NCBI GenBank assembly: GCA_024762915.1 | Contig: JANTGL010000010.1 | Coordinates: 1 to 21,161 of the forward strand | DNA from: Bacteroidales bacterium | GTDB taxonomy: Bacteria; Bacteroidota; Bacteroidia; Bacteroidales; JAADGE01 | Length of the DNA stretch: 21,161 nucleotides | Direction of reading: 5' to 3' | Part shown: one piece after another, positions 7,271-14,751 of the stretch | How positions within the stretch are numbered: position 1 is the stretch's first letter | Layout of the letters: each line of letters begins with the position of its first letter | Translations under genes and position numbers: made by a program | The notes under the pieces: generated by a model | Seen by the model: the letters and a program-made list of their open reading frames with translations, nothing else | Told to the model about the DNA's origin: nothing | Databases searched by the model: none

Positions 7271-10200
7271 TTAATTCCCGATTAAAATAAAAGGGCTCCA
7301 AAAATACGGTTGTGCATAGTTCCCTTCTTCAATAAGTTGTAATTTAGCAGCTCTTAATGAATGATTATACCCGTACGGATTATTATAATTTTCCAAAACA
7401 TTTTTATAAAAATCAAGCATCAATTTTTCTGTTGAATTATCCGAAATTTGCCAAAGCGACAGCATTATATTTTTTGTTCCGGTGTATAACAAAGCTCTTG
7501 TCATACCGACCATTCCCTCTCCTCTTCGATACGCTTTTATGCCGGTTTCAAAATAGGGTAAAACAATCAAATCTGAATTCAATTCTAGATCAAACAGTTC
7601 ATTCATAAATAATACTCCGTCTTCTTCATCCGTATTGTTATGTGCCAATAAAATACCCGAAAATTCAGGATTTTCGGAATTTATAAAACCGTAGGATGCA
7701 ATATGAATAATCTTAAATTCTTCCGAATCTATTGATTTAACGAATTCTTCATCAGCTTCTTCGCGCATTTCTGTTTCAGGGGATTTTCCCGAATTTTCGA
7801 ATTCATTGTAGATTGTGGTTACTTCGTTCTCACTTTCCGGAAAATTAAAAATATTATTTCCGCTAAGCAAATGTGTTCGTGAATTAATTTGAAACGTTTT
7901 TTGTGTTTCCTTCAAAATATCACGTGTTCTTCTTGTCGTTAAATTTGTATTTGAATTATCAAATACCGGTGCAATGCCTAACCAATCGTCCATATAGGTC
8001 GAATCAACATACTCGACGGTATCCGTATATAAAGAATCAACATTCTCAATAGTATCGGGGTACACATTATAATTATTTATCGATGTATCTTTATATAAAA
8101 ACTTCGGTAATAAATCTGCCGACAAAGAATAAGAAACCGCATATTTTTTGATTAAAAACGGATAATCCTTAAAACTGTTCCGATTGCCGTTATATTCTTC
8201 CGTTAACAAAGCTTCAAAAGGAATTATCCCTATATTTCCGTCAGGAATTATTATCAATTGTTTTATTTCAGGAGTATATACCGAAATGTCGGGAAGCAAA
8301 TCTTCATACAGCGAATAAGCCTCTCGGATATAAGCACTTACACTGCTTTCATTTTCCGTAAGAAGATGCTTCCTGAAACTTGCAATTTCAGCATTAAAAT
8401 CATCGATATTTTTAATAAAATGAATGTCTGTTTTGTTCTTTCCGATTGTATAAACATACAAATACTTCGACGAATCCGGACAGAAATAATCCAATATAAG
8501 TGTGCTGTCATTTATTAAATCTTGTATGTTTTGAACGGTTACGGAAAACCGGTTGTATTTTAAATCATAGTAATTCGGGGAATTTTGTTTAATATCCGTG
8601 ATAAAAGAATCATAATCTCTGTATAATGCGGATAATTTTGTTCTGCTCTTTGTATCATGAATATTTTCGGAAACTTTCCTTTTGAAATACGTAATATCGG
8701 CTAATAAATCGGTTTCATTACTTAGTTCAGAATCCGGAACGCCTGCAAATTTAGTTGCTTCGGGTAATGAAAGCAAAATTCCTCTTTTATTTTTTTCGGA
8801 ATAAATAAATGCTTTTTCATAATATTTGCTATCGTTTGTTTTTTTATATAATTGAATACATAAAGCAGCCGCTTTTTTATAGACTTCCGATATATTTTCG
8901 GCTAAAAATTGTTTATCATTTTTCAATAAAACCGTCTTTTTTATTTTTTCGATAATTAAATCCGAAAGCTCATATACTTTATAAGCATGTTTTAAATTAT
9001 CAACATTATTAGTCCTCAAATACAAATTCCAAAAAGCATCGGCTTTCATATTCAAGGTTTCCAAAAGTAATTTTTGATCAAAATAAAAAGTTGAATTATT
9101 AAAAACGGGATTTACGGTAATATCCTGTGAATCAAAATTTTCAATATTACTGACTAATGCCTTTTGCAGATTTTTCAGTTCTGCCGCATACCCTTTTTTT
9201 GCTTCGTAAACCGATGCCGTCAGTTTATAAAGTCGAGCTGTTTCGGGATGCTTATTTCCTGATTTCTGCAATCGAATTGTCAAACTTTTATTATAATATT
9301 CGATAGCCGAATAATAATTCCCGTCATCTTTATTAGCATTTCCGATATTAAGAAAACTTTCTGCAATTTCAAGATGATTATCACTGTTTAAAACAGTTCG
9401 TTGAATTTTCAAAGCATTATTGAAATAATTCTCAGCAGCAATATTTTCTAAATTCTCATTGAGAATTTTTCCTATTTTTGTGTATTGTTGTGCGGTTTTT
9501 AAATTCCATGTTTCATATAATTTTTTACTTATTTCTAACGAATTATTAAAATTTTCAACAGCTTTTTTAATATCATTCATTTTTAAATAAACACTTCCGA
9601 TATTAATTAATATTCTTGCAACTGCTCGATGTTCTTCGCCGTATTTTACTTTAAATATGCTTAATGCCTTAGTATTGTATTCCAATGCTTCAGGATAATC
9701 TCCTTTCGAATTTAATACATTTGCCAAATTAGCATAAAGTCCTGCTGTTTCGGTATTATCTTCACCCAAATTATGTTGTTTAATTCGGAGTGCATTTTTA
9801 TAGTTTGTAATTGATTTTTTATATTCTCCCAAAGTAAGATACACAGCACCCAAGTCGGTATATAAAGAAGCAAGATCGGGATTGAATGAATTCAAGTTCG
9901 TTTTTTTAATTTTTAATGATCTTAAAAAACAGTTTAAAGCCAAATCGGGATTTCCTGTCTTTATAAAGCCGCGACCGGTATTCAGCAAGGAAGAAGCGAT
10001 TTTCATGTCATTCTCCGGAAGTATTTCCTCTCGTATCTTTAATGCTTTTTGATAAAGTTTAAGGCTCTTATAATATTCGCCTGTCAGAGAATACAATCCG
10101 CCCAAATTATTATACGAATCGGAAACTTTCAGATGATTACTTCCGTATATATTTTTTCGAATACCTAAGGTTTTTATCCACAAATTCTTTGCATCCGAAT

Positions 10201-10447
10201 ATTTTTTGGCATAGAGATATACCAAACCTGTTTTTTCACAGAAATCGGCATAAATATCTGAATTTTCTCCTGATGTACTTAATGCTTTTTGTTTCCCGGT
10301 TTTTAAAATTTCTAATGCCCCGTTTAAATCGCCATTTTTAATAAATGTATCGGCTTGACTAAGGTAATCTTTCAGTTGGTTTATTTCTTGCGAAAACGCT
10401 GTTTCGAAAAGAAAAAATATTGATAAAATTAAAAGAAGATTTTTCAT
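7271..10447 (-). CDS. exported TPR protein with degenerate CHAT domain
   Basis: This 1058-residue protein begins with a signal peptide (hydrophobic MKNLLLILSIFFLF core, probable cleavage just before QEINQ). About nine tetratricopeptide repeats of roughly 42 residues follow (about 30-440), of the kinesin-light-chain-like kind, with repeated phrases such as NLGGLYSLTGEYYKSL. A helical linker leads to a C-terminal CHAT-type caspase fold (about 700-1058), with ILDYFCPD, LIIIPDGNIGIIPFEALL, HIASYGF, LFDLELNSDLIVL, GMTRALLYTGTKNIMLSLWQ and SLRAAKLQLIEEG. In active CHAT peptidases the dyad lies in HG and in AC of SACETG. Here the His position is Tyr919 (SYGF) and the Cys position is Phe966 (PYFETG), so it is probably not a protease. 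The gene is separated from its neighbours by 102 bases or more and no partner is evident. An assembly or binding scaffold role is inference. Confidence 0.85.
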   Translation of the reverse strand: MKNLLLILSIFFLFETAFSQEINQLKDYLSQADTFIKNGDLNGALEILKTGKQKALSTSGENSDIYADFCEKTGLVYLYAKKYSDAKNLWIKTLGIRKNIYGSNHLKVSDSYNNLGGLYSLTGEYYKSLKLYQKALKIREEILPENDMKIASSLLNTGRGFIKTGNPDLALNCFLRSLKIKKTNLNSFNPDLASLYTDLGAVYLTLGEYKKSITNYKNALRIKQHNLGEDNTETAGLYANLANVLNSKGDYPEALEYNTKALSIFKVKYGEEHRAVARILINIGSVYLKMNDIKKAVENFNNSLEISKKLYETWNLKTAQQYTKIGKILNENLENIAAENYFNNALKIQRTVLNSDNHLEIAESFLNIGNANKDDGNYYSAIEYYNKSLTIRLQKSGNKHPETARLYKLTASVYEAKKGYAAELKNLQKALVSNIENFDSQDITVNPVFNNSTFYFDQKLLLETLNMKADAFWNLYLRTNNVDNLKHAYKVYELSDLIIEKIKKTVLLKNDKQFLAENISEVYKKAAALCIQLYKKTNDSKYYEKAFIYSEKNKRGILLSLPEATKFAGVPDSELSNETDLLADITYFKRKVSENIHDTKSRTKLSALYRDYDSFITDIKQNSPNYYDLKYNRFSVTVQNIQDLINDSTLILDYFCPDSSKYLYVYTIGKNKTDIHFIKNIDDFNAEIASFRKHLLTENESSVSAYIREAYSLYEDLLPDISVYTPEIKQLIIIPDGNIGIIPFEALLTEEYNGNRNSFKDYPFLIKKYAVSYSLSADLLPKFLYKDTSINNYNVYPDTIENVDSLYTDTVEYVDSTYMDDWLGIAPVFDNSNTNLTTRRTRDILKETQKTFQINSRTHLLSGNNIFNFPESENEVTTIYNEFENSGKSPETEMREEADEEFVKSIDSEEFKIIHIASYGFINSENPEFSGILLAHNNTDEEDGVLFMNELFDLELNSDLIVLPYFETGIKAYRRGEGMVGMTRALLYTGTKNIMLSLWQISDNSTEKLMLDFYKNVLENYNNPYGYNHSLRAAKLQLIEEGNYAQPYFWSPFILIGN

Positions 10448-10495
10448 TATTATTAATTTTAGTTTTTAGTTTAGTTTCTTTCTAACGGATCGAAC

Positions 10496-10524
10496 AAACC
10501 GCGATTTTAATGCGGTTTTTTTTT
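10496..10524 (+). terminator. hairpin with T-tract between two minus-strand genes
   Basis: AAACCGC (10496-10502) pairs with GCGGTTT (10512-10518). The nine-base loop can add an ATT/AAT pairing, and a run of nine T (10516-10524) follows on the plus strand. Read on the minus strand, where the genes are, the hairpin is followed only by GTTCG, so termination there would be weak. It could be a two-way terminator separating the 270-residue gene from the CHAT gene. Confidence 0.5.
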
Positions 10525-10549
10525 GTGTTGCAGCCTCTTATTTTTCCTT

Positions 10550-11362
10550 TTAATCATTCTTTTTTATCTCTTTCTCAATGTGCATCCAAGAATAACCTCC
10601 GTCATCCATTTTGAAAGTAGTCGTTATATAGTTTTTATTATCAATATTTATATGTGTAAAATATTTTTTATAGTACCAGACAAAAAATACATTTCCTAAT
10701 GTTGGTTTTTCCAATTCAGTGAAGTTAATCCAAACTTCTCTTGGTTCGCCTACTTTAAATGCATAAAACTGACCCTGATAATAACTATTATCTTCTATTA
10801 TTTTTGTCCCATATTTATCAATTTTATAGATAAATTCACCTCCATAAACGGCAAGACCGTTTGGTTGAAAAGCAGGAAAAATCCATACAGTGAATGTACT
10901 GTCATCATTTTGTTTGATATATTGGTTAAATCTTATATTTATTGAATCTTTAATGAATTGAATTTGATTATTTGCTGTAATTAATGCTCTTGAATATCTA
11001 TTTAATAATGAAGTATCGACAGGTTCAAAAGTTCTTGAAACTTTATATTTTGTATCAACTAAGTAATGAAACACTAGATCAAAATCATTATCATCATATT
11101 TACCATAAACAGCATGCCAATTAAAATCATCTGTTTGGAAACAAAACCATTCATTTCCTAGTTGCATTAATTCTGTCGAATCTTGCATCATTACACTGTC
11201 TGAAGTCCACCATGCTATTGCATCATACAAAAATAGCCATTCAGCTATCTCGGTCTTTTGATTAAAATCATCGATATCAAAAGTCAATCCTTTATCTTTT
11301 TGACTTAAAGATGTCATTGAAATAAGGCTAAATAGCCCAACGAATAATAAATATTTACTCAT
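10550..11362 (-). CDS. secreted protein of unknown function, CpG-poor
   Basis: A 270-residue protein that I do not recognise. The first 20 residues form a signal peptide (YLLFVGLFSLISMTS core, likely cut near SLSQ). There is no lipobox cysteine, so it is probably periplasmic or surface-exposed rather than a lipoprotein. The mature part is rich in aromatic residues and in alternating strands, with WWTSD, DDFNWHAVYGKYDD, WIFPAFQPNGLAVYGGEF and GGYSWMHIEKE, suggesting a beta-rich fold. I count about nine CpG dinucleotides across the 813 bases, against roughly two to four per 60 bases in the CHAT gene next to it. This is evidence for a different origin. The gene's start lies 26 bases from the palindromic element at 11389-11533. 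No function can be given. Confidence 0.75.
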   Translation of the reverse strand: MSKYLLFVGLFSLISMTSLSQKDKGLTFDIDDFNQKTEIAEWLFLYDAIAWWTSDSVMMQDSTELMQLGNEWFCFQTDDFNWHAVYGKYDDNDFDLVFHYLVDTKYKVSRTFEPVDTSLLNRYSRALITANNQIQFIKDSINIRFNQYIKQNDDSTFTVWIFPAFQPNGLAVYGGEFIYKIDKYGTKIIEDNSYYQGQFYAFKVGEPREVWINFTELEKPTLGNVFFVWYYKKYFTHINIDNKNYITTTFKMDDGGYSWMHIEKEIKKND

Positions 11363-11388
11363 ATTATTAATTTCTTTTAATTGGCTAC

Positions 11389-11533
11389 AACGGTGCGGCG
11401 GCTATGGGCAGTTTGACCTTTGGTCAAATTGCTTATAGCCGACAGTTATCGTCCAGTCCCGCAGGGCTGGGCGGTAAATGTCGCATAGCCGCCGCACCGT
11501 TCATCGTCAAGCCCGCAGGGATTGACGATGAAC
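11389..11533 (+). repeat. GC-rich multi-hairpin palindromic element
   Basis: This 145-base element is far richer in G and C than its surroundings. A perfect 18-bp inverted repeat frames most of it (11389-11406 with 11484-11501). Inside are two strong hairpins: 11399-11441, a 20-pair stem with a TTT loop, and 11441-11482, a 19-pair stem with one mismatch, a bulged T at 11457 and a GCA loop. A third hairpin follows at 11499-11533: 12 perfect pairs, one mismatch, then CCC/GGG around the same GCA loop. All five wobble pairs in the first two stems are G-T on the plus strand. Possible identities are a REP or MITE-like element, a recombination site of the integron attC kind, or a structured RNA. None is proven. 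Confidence 0.75.
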
Positions 11534-11769
11534 TTGTATATATAATCCTGATAAATTAAATAAAGTGTCCAATATATCTATAATAAGAAATATCAGTTAA
11601 TAAAGTCAAGATTACTTGCCGTCATTTATTTTTGTTAAAAGTAAAAAATTATTTTTAACAATTCAAAAAAGTAGAAATAGATTTTCTTATTTATTTTTTA
11701 TCTGTTTATTGATTATAATCAGTTGCAGAAATAAACCCTGCGGATTTTGAAAATTAGCCGGTTTTATTT
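11534..11769. other. AT-rich intergenic stretch without a gene
   Basis: Between the palindromic element and the terminator of the cyd operon lies an AT-rich stretch with several stop codons in all frames. I found no convincing promoter, small gene or repeat in it. Together with the elements on either side it makes a gene-free interval of about 465 bases (11363-11827). Confidence 0.5.
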
Positions 11770-11795
11770 AAAAAGAGGAGCCGTAAAGCCCCTCT
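11770..11795 (-). terminator. intrinsic terminator of the cyd operon
   Basis: On the minus strand AGAGGGGC (11788-11795) pairs with GCTCCTCT (11774-11781) around a six-base loop, with one G-T pair. A run of T ending at 11770 follows. It lies 32 bases past the stop codon of the small gene at 11828-11950, which supports that gene being the last of the operon. Confidence 0.85.
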
Positions 11796-11827
11796 CATTT
11801 CTGAAACCTTTTAACAAGAAGTATGAC

Positions 11828-11950
11828 TTAATCTTGTTTTTCAGTTTCTGTTTCAGCTTCATATTTTTTGATAATCCGAGCTGTCACCCAGTAAATAATT
11901 AAAATCAACACAGGCCAAGATATTAAACTGATTATTTCTTTAGTGTACAT
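11828..11950 (-). CDS. 40-residue single-span protein after cydB, candidate CydX-type subunit
   Basis: A short reading frame starts with ATG at 11948-11950, 17 bases after the cydB stop, and ends in TAA at 11828-11830. It encodes 40 residues: a short N-terminal segment MYTKEIISLISW, one membrane span of about 14-25 (PVLILIIYWVTA), then RIIKKY and an acidic, polar tail EAETETEKQD. Small single-span subunits such as CydX in Enterobacteria and CydS in Geobacillus follow or overlap cydB and stabilise the haem sites of cytochrome bd. Size, topology and position all fit that role, but the sequence is not one I can match to a named family. The operon terminator follows directly, which argues that the gene is real. 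Confidence 0.72.
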   Translation of the reverse strand: MYTKEIISLISWPVLILIIYWVTARIIKKYEAETETEKQD

Positions 11951-11967
11951 AATTTTTATTTTAGAAG

Positions 11968-13149
11968 TTAATAAGAATGACTGTCGGAATTTATTTCTTC
12001 CGAAGTAATTTTCTTTTTATCCATTGCTCGCCACGCATAAACGATATACGCCAAAACAAAAGGTACCATCAGAGAAACATAACTCATTGCCGTCAGTGTA
12101 AAATGACTGGACGAACTGTTTGCTATGGTTAAAGAACTTTGCAAATCAAAAGTTGAGGGATAAAAAGACGTATTATTATAACCGACATTCAGCAATAATG
12201 CCAAAACGGTTAAAACCGTTCCGATACCGGCATACCAAATTCCGTTATCTTTCTTTTTAAAGATTGAAACAAACAATCCCCATAAAACACCGACAATACC
12301 GATTAAAAGGATAATTAATACCATCGGCATTTCCAAAAGATTATGCAAATATTTATAAGGTTCCATGAAAACTTCGTTTGTATCCGGGTTCACGGCAAAA
12401 CCGTCAATGACCATTAAACGTATCAACCAAAATAAGAAAAATACTAAAAATAACACGGTATTATTAATTAACACTTTTCTTGTTCTTTCAATAATTTCCT
12501 TATTATCAATATTTCTTTGAAAATATAATAATGCCAGAACCCGAGCTAAAAAGAAAACAGCTAAGCCCAATGCCAAATTTTGCAAAAATGCCAGATGTGC
12601 CGTTGTCCAAACGGCTTCCAAACCATGCCAAGGTGTTTCCCAAGATGAAATTATCGGCATTTTATCGGAAGTTAAATTCATAATATTCATTTTATCAACC
12701 GAAAAAGCAGAGCCGGTAAAAAATGTTGATACAGCTGCTCCTAAAAGAATTGAACCTAATAATCCGTTGATAAATAAAAAGGCATCAAATGTTTTTTCAC
12801 CGAGAAAATTATTGGGTTTTCTTCGGTATTCATAAGAAACTGCCTGAATAATAAAAGCAAACAGAATAGCTATCCAAACCCAATATGCACCGCCGAAACT
12901 GGTCGAATAAAACAAAGGAAATGCAGCAAACATGGCACCTCCGAATGTTACTAAAGTTGTAAATGTAAATTCCCATTTTCGCCCGAGCGAATTAACGATG
13001 ATATTTCTTTCATCAGTTGTTTTTCCCAGTTTATAAATCAATGTTTGTCCGCCTTGAACAAACAACAAGAACACCAATAAAGCTCCTAATAATGAGCCTA
13101 AAAACCACCAGTATTCCTGTAAAGCCGTATGTGATAAAGTTTCAAACAT
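11968..13149 (-). CDS. cydB: cytochrome bd quinol oxidase subunit II
   Basis: CydB is the second large subunit of cytochrome bd, a quinol-oxidising, oxygen-reducing terminal oxidase of the inner membrane with high oxygen affinity. The 393-residue protein is almost entirely membrane spans. The segment KWEFTFTTLVTFGGAMFAAFPLFY (about 59-82, in two conserved halves) is characteristic of the family, as is LRLMV-type and NNTSFYPS-type loop sequence later on. Its ATG overlaps the cydA stop by one base (TAATG), and a purine-rich AAAGGAGGG lies eight bases upstream inside cydA, so translation is probably coupled. The next gene downstream is the 40-residue candidate small subunit. Confidence 0.95.
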   Translation of the reverse strand: MFETLSHTALQEYWWFLGSLLGALLVFLLFVQGGQTLIYKLGKTTDERNIIVNSLGRKWEFTFTTLVTFGGAMFAAFPLFYSTSFGGAYWVWIAILFAFIIQAVSYEYRRKPNNFLGEKTFDAFLFINGLLGSILLGAAVSTFFTGSAFSVDKMNIMNLTSDKMPIISSWETPWHGLEAVWTTAHLAFLQNLALGLAVFFLARVLALLYFQRNIDNKEIIERTRKVLINNTVLFLVFFLFWLIRLMVIDGFAVNPDTNEVFMEPYKYLHNLLEMPMVLIILLIGIVGVLWGLFVSIFKKKDNGIWYAGIGTVLTVLALLLNVGYNNTSFYPSTFDLQSSLTIANSSSSHFTLTAMSYVSLMVPFVLAYIVYAWRAMDKKKITSEEINSDSHSY

Positions 13150-14717
13150 TATTCGGTCCCTCCTTTATTTTCGTTAGTATCTGAAATATTTGCTTTTTTA
13201 ATTTGCGTTAACATTATTTTTATTTCTGCAATTAATAAAGCCGTAAACACTGCTAAGAACAAAAAGAACGTAATTTGCACACTGCTTTGATCAATTTGAG
13301 AAACAGCGGCAATATTCGGCATCAAATCCTGAATAACCCACGGTTGACGACCGACTTCAGCAACAATCCAACCGGCTTGAGAAGCTACATAAGCTAAAGG
13401 TATTGTCCAAATACTTAGCCACAATAACCATGTTTTTTTCTGAAATTTATTTTTAAAACTGAATAAATAGGTTAAAATAAACAGCAATACGAAATAAAAT
13501 CCTAAACCGACCATCGTATGGAACGAATAGAAACTAAGTTTCACATTAGGTACAAGCAAATGCGGGTCTTTTCCGAAATAATATCCGTAACCGAAATACT
13601 CAAAATTATCATTAAAAGCTTTCAAAGCTGCATCAGCAATGTCTTGTCTGTTTTCTTTTTTTGCCGTCTTATAAGCAGCCAATGCTTCAATTGCTTTTTT
13701 CCCTCTTTCAATTTTTTCGTTATATGATAAAATACCTTCGTCTTTATTACCGTGAACCAAATCTTTAATGCCCGGTACAAATGCATTTGCATCCATAAAT
13801 GCCATATAAGATAAAGCATTAGGAATTTGAATTTCAAAAGCAAATTCTTTTTCTTGCGGATTTTCAGGGTCTTTATCATTTCCGAAAAAACCTATTGCTA
13901 CCAAAGGTGCCTGACGTTGTCCGTGATACAAACCTTCCATTGCGGCAAATTTCATGGGTTGATGTTTTGCCACTTCTTTAGCCGATCCGTCTCCGGTAAA
14001 AATGGTGTAAAGAATTGAAAAGAAACCAAAAACTGAAGCTGTCAACATACTTTTTTTCGACATACTGATATTCCTTTTTTTCAGAATATACCATGCACTG
14101 ATTCCAATTACAAAAATGGCTGCCAAAACATATGCTGAACTTACCGTATGCAAAAATTTATTTATGGAAGTAGGGTTAAACAATACATCCCAAAAACTGT
14201 TCATTTCGTTACGAACCGTATCAGGATTAAATTGCATTCCTGCAGGGTTTTGCATCCAACCGTTGGCTACTAAAATCCATAATGCCGATAAATTGGAGCC
14301 GACGGCCACCAGCCATGTTGACCATAAATGTGCTTTTTTACTGACTTTTTCCCAACCGAAAAACATAATGGCGATAAATGTCGATTCCAAAAAGAAAGCC
14401 ATTATACCTTCAATTGCAAGCGGTGCTCCGAAAATATCTCCGACAAACCACGAATAATTCGACCAATTGGTTCCGAATTCAAATTCGAGAATAATTCCGG
14501 TTGCCACGCCGATAGCAAAATTAATTCCGAATAATTTCATCCAGAATTTTGTTATGCGTTTCCACTCCGGATTACCCGTTTTTACATAGATTGTCTCCAT
14601 TATGGCAATAATGAAAGACAAACCCAATGTCAACGGGACAAAAATCCAATGGTACATAGCAGTAAGAGCAAACTGCGCTCGGGACCAGTCAACTAATCCC
14701 CAATCAATGTGTTCCAT
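13149..14717 (-). CDS. cydA: cytochrome bd quinol oxidase subunit I
   Basis: CydA carries the haems of cytochrome bd and the quinol-binding loop. In this 522-residue protein the N-terminal haem ligand corresponds to His23 in RAQFALTAMYHW. A second ligand lies in KFLHTVSSAYV, at about residue 189. The quinol loop keeps the conserved lysine and glutamate in QPMKFAAMEGLYHGQ. The highly conserved GRQPW follows AGWIVAEV in the C-terminal part. The loop is of the short type. Together with subunit II it oxidises menaquinol or ubiquinol and reduces oxygen without proton pumping. It sits 34 bases after the flavoprotein gene and overlaps cydB by one base. Confidence 0.96.
   Translation of the reverse strand: MEHIDWGLVDWSRAQFALTAMYHWIFVPLTLGLSFIIAIMETIYVKTGNPEWKRITKFWMKLFGINFAIGVATGIILEFEFGTNWSNYSWFVGDIFGAPLAIEGIMAFFLESTFIAIMFFGWEKVSKKAHLWSTWLVAVGSNLSALWILVANGWMQNPAGMQFNPDTVRNEMNSFWDVLFNPTSINKFLHTVSSAYVLAAIFVIGISAWYILKKRNISMSKKSMLTASVFGFFSILYTIFTGDGSAKEVAKHQPMKFAAMEGLYHGQRQAPLVAIGFFGNDKDPENPQEKEFAFEIQIPNALSYMAFMDANAFVPGIKDLVHGNKDEGILSYNEKIERGKKAIEALAAYKTAKKENRQDIADAALKAFNDNFEYFGYGYYFGKDPHLLVPNVKLSFYSFHTMVGLGFYFVLLFILTYLFSFKNKFQKKTWLLWLSIWTIPLAYVASQAGWIVAEVGRQPWVIQDLMPNIAAVSQIDQSSVQITFFLFLAVFTALLIAEIKIMLTQIKKANISDTNENKGGTE
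13158..13166 (-). promoter_or_regulatory. Shine-Dalgarno-like site for cydB inside cydA
   Basis: The minus strand reads AAAGGAGGG, with eight bases between it and the cydB ATG. The bases also encode Lys-Gly-Gly near the CydA C-terminus. Shine-Dalgarno sequences are rare in Bacteroidota, so this site is unusual and fixes the cydB start. Confidence 0.6.
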
Positions 14718-14751
14718 ATCTTATAATTTAGTTAGTAAATAAAAATCTTAA

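Noticed and set aside
11389..11533. Canonical integron attC site
   Set aside because: The palindrome and bulged base are suggestive, but I cannot find the GTTRRRY/RYYYAAC core boxes in the right places, and the neighbouring gene's own 3' end lacks such a site. I kept it only as one possible identity.
13622..13879. 85-residue minus-strand frame inside cydA
   Set aside because: It lies in another frame of the same strand within a well-conserved gene, is lysine-rich and low in complexity, and has no start context of its own.
14116..14457. 113-residue plus-strand frame opposite cydA
   Set aside because: It is a shadow frame; the opposite strand carries all expected CydA motifs across this interval.
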